Shown: one piece after another, positions 25,336-32,546 of the stretch | Numbering within the stretch: the stretch's first letter is position 1 | Layout: each line of letters begins with the position of its first letter | From: SpSt-1165 sp964391725 | GTDB taxonomy: Bacteria > Chloroflexota > Anaerolineae > Anaerolineales > Anaerolineaceae | Direction of reading: 5' to 3' | DNA: 42,062 bases | NCBI GenBank assembly: GCA_964391725.1 | Contig: CAYMNB010000021.1 | Coordinates: 1-42,062 of the forward strand | The notes under the pieces: generated by a model | Told to the model about the DNA's origin: nothing | The model's input: only the letters and a program-made list of their open reading frames with translations | The model's database searches: none | Translations under genes and position numbers: made by a program

Positions 25336-26325
25336 ATGATGAAATTCGGTGCATGGATTCATAGCAACAGCCAGCCTTCCTGGCAGGACGCGATTCTTCT
25401 GGCAGGCCAATCAGGGCTGCACAGCATTCGCTCTTATTCGTTCGAATATTCTGTCAAAGCAGGGCCCATCTTACATCAGACAGGTATGAGCTTGCTGGCT
25501 GGCATGCATGTGGAAGCGGAGGCGCTGGCAGCAGACTGGCGCAGCCAGGTGCGGTTGGACGAATTGGCGGCGCACTTTGAGCTGGACGTCCCGCTGGAAG
25601 CCATCTGTGTAGGCAATGAACTGCGCGAGGGCGGCGATGCCTTCGACCAGAAGCAATTTACCGCGGCGCTGGCGGAAGGATTGGCGTTTGTGCTGGATAG
25701 CTACCATGACTGGATGGAGCAGCACGGTGTCAGCGCGCCCCTGACCTATGCCAACGAGATGATATCCTTTGCCCCTGACGGCAGTTTGCGACCTGAAAGC
25801 GTGCCAGTGATGCAGGCCTGCGATATCCTCTCCGTCAACCATTACCCGATGGCGGCTGCTGGCTGGATGGGCACCGCCGCTTTTCTGTTGAATGAGCAGT
25901 TGCTGCACGATACGCGCACCCAGAATGACCAGTTTGCCCGCTTTGAATGTGTGCTGCGCACCCTCCTGCAGGAGGCCGAACAATTGGACAAATCGCTGAT
26001 GTTCTCGGAAACCGGCTTCCCTTCAGCGGTTGATTGGCGCCATAGCGGCGTTTTTGAAACCGGCAAATACCGCTATCATCCTATCCATGATACCGCTGCT
26101 TATGAAGCCGCCATGCAGCGATTCATCAGTCTGATCCAATCTGTCAATGCCGATTACCGCGGGCGTATTCAGGCGCTGTATTTCTATGAGTGGCAGGACA
26201 ACCTCAATCATCCCAAGATCTGGAACGTTGAGAATAGCCCGATCCACATTGCCTTTGGGCTGTGCGATGAACAGGGCAATCCCAAACTGGACCTCCCTGC
26301 CTTGATTGCAACAGCAGGAGCATGA
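25336..26325 (+). CDS. GH17-like TIM-barrel glycosidase
   Basis: 329 residues, no signal peptide, so cytoplasmic. Two motifs match GH17-type beta-glucanases: ICVGNELREGG with the acid/base Glu95 (family form VGNE) and MFSETGFPSAVDW with the nucleophile Glu225 (family form SExGWPS). Between them is ILSVNHYPM, a barrel strand. Similarity is otherwise low, so it could be a neighbouring clan A family. It forms an operon with the GH42 beta-galactosidase: its TGA overlaps an ATG at 26322. Together they suggest intracellular breakdown of imported beta-linked oligosaccharides. AAGGTGAG upstream supports ATG 25336 or 25339. No clear promoter is seen in the 107-base gap before it. Confidence 0.7.
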   Translation: MMKFGAWIHSNSQPSWQDAILLAGQSGLHSIRSYSFEYSVKAGPILHQTGMSLLAGMHVEAEALAADWRSQVRLDELAAHFELDVPLEAICVGNELREGGDAFDQKQFTAALAEGLAFVLDSYHDWMEQHGVSAPLTYANEMISFAPDGSLRPESVPVMQACDILSVNHYPMAAAGWMGTAAFLLNEQLLHDTRTQNDQFARFECVLRTLLQEAEQLDKSLMFSETGFPSAVDWRHSGVFETGKYRYHPIHDTAAYEAAMQRFISLIQSVNADYRGRIQALYFYEWQDNLNHPKIWNVENSPIHIAFGLCDEQGNPKLDLPALIATAGA

Positions 26326-26363
26326 ATCACCCAATTACTGGAATTAATGTAGAAGGAACCGGC

Positions 26364-28373
26364 ATGAACGACCGAAAAATTTACCTCGGGGCTGCGTTTT
26401 ACCCTGAACAATGGACGCCCGCCCAATGGGCGGAGGATATTCAATTAATGAAGAAAGCCGACTTCACCGTGGTCAGGGTGGGTGAATTCGCCTGGTCATC
26501 GTTTGAGCCACAGGAAGGCGAATACCGCTTTGACTGGATGGATGAGGCCATTGCTATGCTGGCAGAAAACGGTATCCAGACTGTGATGGGTACACCCACC
26601 GCGGCACCGCCTGCCTGGATGGTGCAGAACTATCCTGAAGTACTGCGTACCGGGGAGGATGGGCGCAAGGTGCAATTCGGCAACCGCTGCCACTATTGCG
26701 TAGAAAACCTGCAATACCATGATCTCACCCATAAGATGGTATCAGCCATGGCGGCGCATTTCGGGCCCAATCCGGCGGTGATCGGCTGGCAGATCGACAA
26801 TGAATTCGGCGCTGCCTGTCATTGCGGCCTGTGCCGAAGCGCTTTCCAGCAGTATCTGCAGGCGCAGTATGGTTCCTTGGAGGAACTCAACCGCCGCTGG
26901 ACGACCAGTTACTGGAGCCAGACCTACAGCGATTGGTCACAGATTGAACTGCCGCGCGGCAAGCACAACCCTGGCTTGATGATGGCATACCGCAAGTATT
27001 TCACCGACGCCTACCGCCGTTACCAGCAATTACAGATTGCCGCCCTGCGTGACCACATTCCAGCCACGCAGTGGATCACGCACAACTTCCATGGTGCGAT
27101 GAACGGGTTGGATCATTTCCAGATGGCGCAGGACCTGGACATGGTTTCTTATGACTACTACGTCGGCAGCGGCAACAATGATGCGGCATTCAGCGGGATG
27201 AAGTGGGACCTGGCGCGCGGGTTGAAACAGGACAATTTCTGGGTGATGGAAACCCAGCCCGCCAGCGTGAACTGGTCAACAATCAACAACAAACTCAACA
27301 AAGGTGAAGCGCGTGCGCTTGCCTGGCAGGCGATCGGGCATGGCGCGGATGCCATCCTCTACTGGCAGTGGCGCTCTGCCCTGAGCGGGCAGGAGCAATA
27401 CCACGGCACGCTGGTCAACCAGGCCGGCAAACCGCGGCCGTTCTACGAAGAAGCTGCTGAACTGGGCGATGACCTCCAACGCATCGGCGACCTGCTGAAC
27501 AACACGCGTGTGGCCAAGAACCAGGTGGCGATCCTGTTCGATTTCGAGAGCCGCTGGTCGTTGGAACATGAACCCCTCCACAAAGATTTCGATTATTGGT
27601 CGGGGGTACTGCGCTACTACCGCCCGCTGCAGCAAATGAACATCGGCGTGGACATCATCTCGCCAGAGGCGGATATTTCCGGCTACAAGCTGGTAATTGC
27701 GCCGTATATGATCGTGATCGACGAGCAGCGCGCCAACAAGCTGGTGCAGTTTGCTGACCGCGGCGGGCATGTGGTGCTGACCTGCCGCACAGGGGTGAAG
27801 GACCACGATGACGCCATGCTGCCGCAATACCCGCCTGCCTGCGGGTTGGAGCGCATCGCCGGTATTGAGGTGGAAGAGTATTATCCGCTGGAACATGCCC
27901 TGCCGCTGAAGGCAGATCTGTTCAATGGCGCCGCGCACATCTGGGCGGAGAAACTGCGCCAGTTGAAGTTGAAATTGGTCGTGCCGATGGCGAGATACCA
28001 GCCCGGCAACGGTTGGCTGGATGGCTCACCCGCTGTCATCTATCTACTTTTCGGGCGCGGGAAGGCTTATTATGTCGGCTGTATCCTGGATGCGGCTTCG
28101 CAAGAGAAATTCCTTCAGCATATTGTCAATGAGTTGCACCTGAAACCGCTGCTGGCGGATGTGCCTTACGGTATGGAGGTGTGTGCGCGCGAAACAGAGG
28201 CGGGAGAGCGCTATTACATCCTGATCAACCACCAGAACCAGGCGCTGCAGTTCAATTTCCCGGAAGGTTCCTATGAATTTATCACTCGCTCTGCCTATCG
28301 CGGAGTGCTCAAAGTACCGCCCTATGCGGTGGCAGTGATTGGAAAATATGAGTCAGAAATCGAGGAGAGTTAA
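26364..28373 (+). CDS. Beta-galactosidase, GH42
   Basis: 669 residues from ATG 26364, which has GAAGGAA five to six bases upstream; the frame also opens at 26322, overlapping the previous gene, but with a badly placed ribosome site. GH42 landmarks: YLGAAFYPEQW opening, acid/base Glu147 in WQIDNEFG, nucleophile Glu296 in FWVMETQPASVNW. The four zinc cysteines of the Thermus enzyme are conserved in spacing: Cys109, Cys152, Cys154, Cys157 (CHCGLC). Three domains are present: barrel (1-390), glutamine-amidotransferase-like trimerisation domain (about 395-600) and a small beta domain. No signal, so cytoplasmic, acting on galactosyl oligosaccharides. The next gene in the operon is a decayed GH42 copy. 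Confidence 0.95.
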   Translation: MNDRKIYLGAAFYPEQWTPAQWAEDIQLMKKADFTVVRVGEFAWSSFEPQEGEYRFDWMDEAIAMLAENGIQTVMGTPTAAPPAWMVQNYPEVLRTGEDGRKVQFGNRCHYCVENLQYHDLTHKMVSAMAAHFGPNPAVIGWQIDNEFGAACHCGLCRSAFQQYLQAQYGSLEELNRRWTTSYWSQTYSDWSQIELPRGKHNPGLMMAYRKYFTDAYRRYQQLQIAALRDHIPATQWITHNFHGAMNGLDHFQMAQDLDMVSYDYYVGSGNNDAAFSGMKWDLARGLKQDNFWVMETQPASVNWSTINNKLNKGEARALAWQAIGHGADAILYWQWRSALSGQEQYHGTLVNQAGKPRPFYEEAAELGDDLQRIGDLLNNTRVAKNQVAILFDFESRWSLEHEPLHKDFDYWSGVLRYYRPLQQMNIGVDIISPEADISGYKLVIAPYMIVIDEQRANKLVQFADRGGHVVLTCRTGVKDHDDAMLPQYPPACGLERIAGIEVEEYYPLEHALPLKADLFNGAAHIWAEKLRQLKLKLVVPMARYQPGNGWLDGSPAVIYLLFGRGKAYYVGCILDAASQEKFLQHIVNELHLKPLLADVPYGMEVCARETEAGERYYILINHQNQALQFNFPEGSYEFITRSAYRGVLKVPPYAVAVIGKYESEIEES

Positions 28374-28374
28374 C

Positions 28375-28490
28375 ATGACATTTTTTATGGTGCCGATTAT
28401 TATCCGGAGCATTGGCCACACGAACGCTGGGATACCGATGTGAAAATGATGCAAGCAGCAGGATTCAACGTGGTGCTGCAACATAATTGA
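28375..28490 (+). pseudogene. Remnant of a second GH42 beta-galactosidase gene
   Basis: Starting one base after the GH42 stop, with its own GAGGAG ribosome site and ATG, this stretch reads in two frames. After a run of six T, the frame at 28389 encodes GADYYPEHWPHERW, continuing DTDVKMMQAAGFNVV, the unmistakable N-terminus of a GH42 enzyme and clearly different in sequence from the intact neighbour. Restoring one T would join it to the ATG as MTFFYGADYYPEHW. After residue V the homology stops abruptly (expected RLAEFAW; found LQHN then stop), so the 3' part, some 600 codons, has been deleted. A terminator follows 21 bases later. Confidence 0.82.
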
Positions 28491-28510
28491 TATCTCATCT
28501 GAAAGTAAAA

Positions 28511-28541
28511 AAGCAGGCTGAATGAATCGTTCAGCCTGCTT
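28511..28541. terminator. Bidirectional terminator
   Basis: A perfect 12-bp stem AAGCAGGCTGAA / TTCAGCCTGCTT with a 7-base loop. On the minus strand it is followed by TTTTACTTTC (six T in a row with the stem end), ending the DUF1295 gene; the plus side ends the glycosidase operon less strongly. Confidence 0.85.
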
Positions 28542-28562
28542 ATGTTATCCATATTGGCTTGT

Positions 28563-29432
28563 TTACATTTTGGGAATCAGCACCGGGGTATTCTTTTTGT
28601 AGTCTTCATAATCTTCCTGTCCGCCCCAGCGTTCATCAGCGCTTTTTTCCAACAGCGGCACGCCGCTGATCCTGGTGAGCAGGATGGTGACGAAGACTGG
28701 TGAGATGAGCGCCACCCATTGCCAGCCGCGCAGCACCGGCAGGGCAATGATGGCAACCCCGATCCACAGCACGATCTCACCGAAGTAATTGGGGTGGCGT
28801 GATCTTGACCACAAGCCTGTGCGGATGAATTTGCCTTTGTTGGCAGGATCAGCGCGGAAGCGGCTCTTTTGCGCGTCTGCCGCCACCTCGAAGGCAAAAC
28901 CAAACAGCCACACCAGCAACCCGACGATGGCAAATACATCAAGGTTAACGTGGGTGCTGCTGGTGATTACCACCAGGGCGGCAGCCATGGTGAACACAAC
29001 CCACAGGCCCTGCAGGGTCCACACGGTGAGGAAACGGAAGAAGGAAGGTTTCAGGTCATCGAAGCGCCCGTCTTTGCCGGCTTTGTGAATGCGGCGGAAC
29101 AGGAAAGTGCCCAACCGCAGGGTCCACACAATCACCAGCGCCGCCACCAGATAGGTGCGCAGATCAGGTTGGGGAGCCAGTAGCAGGCTTGTCACCGTGA
29201 GGGTGATATAGGTGAGGGTGCCGGTGATATCAAAGAACTTTTCGGTTTGATACAGATAGGAGGGAATGAAGACCAACCAATTAATAAGGAAGGAAAGCAC
29301 CACTGCCAGCGCAAACAGCGGCAGTCCGCCCTCCAGAACAGATCCGCCCTGGCTGCCTGCCCAGGCAATGCCGGCGGCGATCAACAAGATCAGGGGGATG
29401 GCAAGTGCGGCTTTAAAATTTTCTTTGGACAT
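28563..29432 (-). CDS. DUF1295 / steroid 5-alpha-reductase-like membrane protein
   Basis: 289 residues from ATG 29432, chosen for AGAAAGGG nine bases upstream; the longer frame to 29459 runs through that ribosome site. Seven or eight membrane helices are followed by the cofactor motif LWSRSRHPNYFGEIVLWIGVA, the conserved NADPH/AdoMet-type signature of the ICMT and 5-alpha-reductase superfamily, and the tail LLEKSADERWGGQEDYEDYKKNTPVLIP typical of DUF1295. The likely chemistry is reduction or methylation of a membrane isoprenoid or fatty substrate, unspecified. It ends at a strong terminator and has no same-strand partner. Confidence 0.9.
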   Translation of the reverse strand: MSKENFKAALAIPLILLIAAGIAWAGSQGGSVLEGGLPLFALAVVLSFLINWLVFIPSYLYQTEKFFDITGTLTYITLTVTSLLLAPQPDLRTYLVAALVIVWTLRLGTFLFRRIHKAGKDGRFDDLKPSFFRFLTVWTLQGLWVVFTMAAALVVITSSTHVNLDVFAIVGLLVWLFGFAFEVAADAQKSRFRADPANKGKFIRTGLWSRSRHPNYFGEIVLWIGVAIIALPVLRGWQWVALISPVFVTILLTRISGVPLLEKSADERWGGQEDYEDYKKNTPVLIPKM

Positions 29433-29709
29433 GGTTATATACCCTTTCTCTCTACCCAATGTGTGACAGCTTGTTGAATGTATTATTATTATCTTAGCTC
29501 TTACAAATTAGAATTTGCTTTAAATTTCCATCAGAAAAGTGTTAGCGCCCTGGGTAGCCTGTGAGGATTGCCAGCTTTGGTTCGCCTGGTTTCGTTGTAT
29601 AATATAGGCAGAAAGTGAAAATGGTGCAAAAAGGCCTTGCGAAAGGTGAGAATTCACTTAATATCGCTGTTTTTGCTATTAAAAGACTTTGCAATTTCGT
29701 TATAGGTAA

Positions 29710-29739
29710 TTGTCAAGAGTGGGTTTCTCATGTTATAGT
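29710..29739 (+). promoter_or_regulatory. Promoter for the Tad-like gene cluster
   Basis: TTGTCA, 18 bases, TATAGT, with TG one base before the -10 (extended -10). Transcription would start near 29746, 64 bases before the first TadE gene. Upstream in this 377-base gap another TATAAT (29598) and a small GTGA/TCAC hairpin near 29647-29658 are present without further context. Confidence 0.65.
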
Positions 29740-29809
29740 AACGATATATAAGAATCCCACGGGGATCAGGGAACATTCCATTTAATCTATTTGATGAAAG
29801 AAATCTGTC

Positions 29810-30592
29810 ATGACGCCTATCCATCAATCTCCTTCTGAAGAGAAGGCAACCGAACAACAAGATCATTGTCAACAACCGCACAATCGATCGCGGCGGGGTC
29901 AGTCATTGATTGAGATGGCGTTGATCGTCCCGATTTTGTTGATCATGGTGGTGGGGTTGGTGGAAGTGGCGGCTTTCATGGGCGCTTACCTGGACGCACT
30001 TGACCTGGTGCGTGAAGCAGCGCGCTTTGCGTCTTTGCGCGACCCCTTCTATATTGGCCCGACCGATATGCATTGCAGCACAGACGCCTTCAACTTTTAC
30101 TATGACACGGTGTGCATCTTTTCTCCGCCGGCGGGCAATCCGCTTTGCTCTGGCCCGGCTGATCCCTTCTGCAATGGTGTCAACAACGCCACAGAACTTG
30201 ATATGACCATTGACGACATTGTCATCACCGTCTTCACCGTGGTGGACGACCATGTGACTGCCATTGCCCCTTCGCCGCCAGGATACTATGCCTATTCTGA
30301 CTATGACAGCGACACCGATAACAACGGCAACTGGCAGAAGAACTGTGAAGGCGATATCGTACGCTTCACACCCTATTTCACATCTGCTAAGATGGACAGT
30401 TATTTGAGCAGCACCGCCCCGCCCAAGCGCGGATTTGTGGTGGTTGAGTATTACTATTGTTATGAACAGATATTAAAAGCCCCCCTGATCTCGAATTTTA
30501 TACCAGAGAAATTGAGGATCCATGTTTACACAGTTATGTCACTTCCTGCGGCGATTCCCACATCGACACCATTCTTCACGCCAGAACCCTGA
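29810..30592 (+). CDS. TadE-like pseudopilin
   Basis: 260 residues. A short polar N-terminus with RRGQSLIEMALIVPILLIMVVGLVEVAAFMGAY is the TadE motif: basic cleavage region, then E and a hydrophobic helix at about 34-56, as in minor pseudopilins of Flp/Tad pili. The rest, about 200 residues, is a secreted domain with six cysteines (for example DMHCSTDAF, CIFSPPAGNPLC, NCEGD, YYCYEQI), suggesting disulfides. The C-terminus is a Pro/Thr tail of 15 residues. It overlaps the next gene by 71 bases and is first in the cluster. The GxxxxE start helix would be processed by a prepilin peptidase not encoded here. Confidence 0.82.
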   Translation: MTPIHQSPSEEKATEQQDHCQQPHNRSRRGQSLIEMALIVPILLIMVVGLVEVAAFMGAYLDALDLVREAARFASLRDPFYIGPTDMHCSTDAFNFYYDTVCIFSPPAGNPLCSGPADPFCNGVNNATELDMTIDDIVITVFTVVDDHVTAIAPSPPGYYAYSDYDSDTDNNGNWQKNCEGDIVRFTPYFTSAKMDSYLSSTAPPKRGFVVVEYYYCYEQILKAPLISNFIPEKLRIHVYTVMSLPAAIPTSTPFFTPEP

Positions 30593-32513
30593 GCAGAAGC
30601 CACGCAAGAAACAGCAGCGCGGCCAGGCTCTGGTCATTTTTGCGTTTGCGATGCTTGGCCTGGTGGCGGCAGTGGGGCTGGCGGTTGACACGGCTTCTTT
30701 ATATGTGCGCTATGGCCAATTGAAGCGCGCGGTGGATGCGGCTGCCATTACGGCTGCCAATGAGTTTAAGACCGGTCAATCGTTGGACAAGATGCGTGAT
30801 GCCGCTGAGGAAGTAATGCGCATGCATGAAATTGATATGACTTTCATTGACCTGGAAGTGTATATCTGTGATGCCTACACCCAGGACACAGTGGAACCCT
30901 ATAGCGGGGATGCTGATGGTACTCGCGATCTCTACCTGTTGACGGTCGAACCGCGTTTTTACCACCGCTGCCCCAATACAGAAAGCGGGCTGGTGGCCCC
31001 GCGTAAGCTGGTGTGGGTGGAAGCCACCCAGATTGCGCCATTGTATTTCCTGACTATCATGGGATTTACAGATGTGCCGCTGCGCACCCATACCATTACT
31101 GAAGCGGCACCGGTAGACCTGGTGATCGTGATCGACATTTCAGAGTCAATGGGCGAGCACACGGTAGGGTTCACCCCCGGTAATTTCGATGCTTCCGGAT
31201 GTAACGCAACCAACACCTGCGAACCGCTGCGCCAGGCAAAAGAAGCGGCCACGCTCCTGGTGGACAAAATGCACCAGGGCTATGACCGTGTGGCGGTGGT
31301 AACCTTTGATGTGAATGCTGTGACCCATCCCATTCCTAACATTCAGGGGATATCCACCAGCCTGAGCGATGATATGGATGAGGTACGGGCTGCCTTGCTG
31401 AACATCCAGTTGCACGATGACGCACCTTTCATGCGGCTATGGCCCATGTGGCGCAACCCTGGATTGGAAAACCCGGCTGGACCGCAAAACTTTTATGCTT
31501 TTAACCCCGTGAACCCCGAAGACCGTGACGGCGACGGGCGTGATGAGGATCCGATGTACCCGCCGTGCATCGATGTTGACGGGACAGTCAACAACCACCC
31601 GATGTGCTGCAATCTGACCCCTGATCGCTGGGATACTGATCCCAAATTCTCAGGTTTCAACTATGCCGGCAGCGGTTTCCCCTGTGATTCTGACCTGTTA
31701 TTGGATGCCTATGATTGGGACAATGACGGTGTCTTCACCATGAACGACCACAATACTTCGGTTGCGTTTTTGGGCGGTTCTGTATCTGATGATACTTTGT
31801 ACGAGTTGTCAGTTCTTTCCACCTGCAGCGGCTGCGGTATACGCGAAGCCAGCAGCATCCTGAACCAGCACGGCCGTGCCGGTGCGGTGTGGATCGTGGT
31901 GTTCCTGTCAGATGGCGGCGTGAATCTTGCGGATCGCGCACCGGTCATACCGGCGCAATACACCAACGGCTTTTGTTTTGGCCCGCCACTGAACCACACG
32001 GTTGGCACCTATCCGGTGACTACCATGACATCCCCGGCTTTGTACAGCCATTCCTGGAATGCGATGTGCCGCGGTGACAGCAGCGCACCGCGTATCTGTA
32101 TCAACGATGATGTCAACACCTGCCCGCCCGGTACCATCTGGGAGGACCCGTCAACGTTGTTGTATGGACAGGTTACTTACACTGCTTACCACTACGCGCT
32201 AGATGTGACCGACCGTATGGCACTGACCACCAGCACCACCGACGAACCGCTGGGCAACGATATCGGTATATTTACCATTGGTCTGGGAGATGTGGTCAGT
32301 GAATCGGGTGGCGTGATCACCAGCACTTACGGCGAAGACCTGCTGCGCTATATGGCGGCGGTGGGCATTGACGGCGACCGCACCACTGACCCATGCTCAG
32401 CCACGGCTCCTAAAGAAACCTGCGGCCAGTATTATTACGCACCCAGCGCAGCTGAATTATTTATCATTTTTGAAGATATTGCTAACCGTATCTATACGCG
32501 AATTTCTCAATAG
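30522..32513 (+). CDS. TadG-like protein with von Willebrand A domain
   Basis: 663 residues; ATG 30522 has GAGGA closely upstream and lies inside the end of the TadE gene. Residues 30-85 are the TadG N-terminal module (RGQALVIFAFAMLGLVAAVGLAVDTASLYV...LKRAVDAAAITAANEF) with one membrane helix. A VWA domain starts at about 198 (DLVIVIDISESMG), with the metal site DxSxS at 205-209. It is interrupted by an Asp-rich insert at about 325-410 holding EF-hand-like loops: DRDGDG from 334 and DWDNDGVFTMND, a full 12-residue loop, at 398-409. VWA resumes with WIVVFLSDGGVN. Likely an extracellular, calcium-dependent adhesion protein; function inferred. Confidence 0.85.
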   Translation: MFTQLCHFLRRFPHRHHSSRQNPEQKPRKKQQRGQALVIFAFAMLGLVAAVGLAVDTASLYVRYGQLKRAVDAAAITAANEFKTGQSLDKMRDAAEEVMRMHEIDMTFIDLEVYICDAYTQDTVEPYSGDADGTRDLYLLTVEPRFYHRCPNTESGLVAPRKLVWVEATQIAPLYFLTIMGFTDVPLRTHTITEAAPVDLVIVIDISESMGEHTVGFTPGNFDASGCNATNTCEPLRQAKEAATLLVDKMHQGYDRVAVVTFDVNAVTHPIPNIQGISTSLSDDMDEVRAALLNIQLHDDAPFMRLWPMWRNPGLENPAGPQNFYAFNPVNPEDRDGDGRDEDPMYPPCIDVDGTVNNHPMCCNLTPDRWDTDPKFSGFNYAGSGFPCDSDLLLDAYDWDNDGVFTMNDHNTSVAFLGGSVSDDTLYELSVLSTCSGCGIREASSILNQHGRAGAVWIVVFLSDGGVNLADRAPVIPAQYTNGFCFGPPLNHTVGTYPVTTMTSPALYSHSWNAMCRGDSSAPRICINDDVNTCPPGTIWEDPSTLLYGQVTYTAYHYALDVTDRMALTTSTTDEPLGNDIGIFTIGLGDVVSESGGVITSTYGEDLLRYMAAVGIDGDRTTDPCSATAPKETCGQYYYAPSAAELFIIFEDIANRIYTRISQ

Positions 32514-32546
32514 GACGGATGTAGAGAGATTCGAGGAGATGAGCTT

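Noticed and set aside
26322..26363. Upstream start for GH42 overlapping the GH17-like stop
   Set aside because: The AGGAG lies only one base from that ATG; the ATG at 26364 has a well-placed GAAGGAA and the family's normal N-terminus.
29598..29670. Possible riboswitch or leader RNA upstream of the Tad-like cluster
   Set aside because: Only a TATAAT and a 4-bp stem are seen; no recognised aptamer consensus such as GEMM fits.
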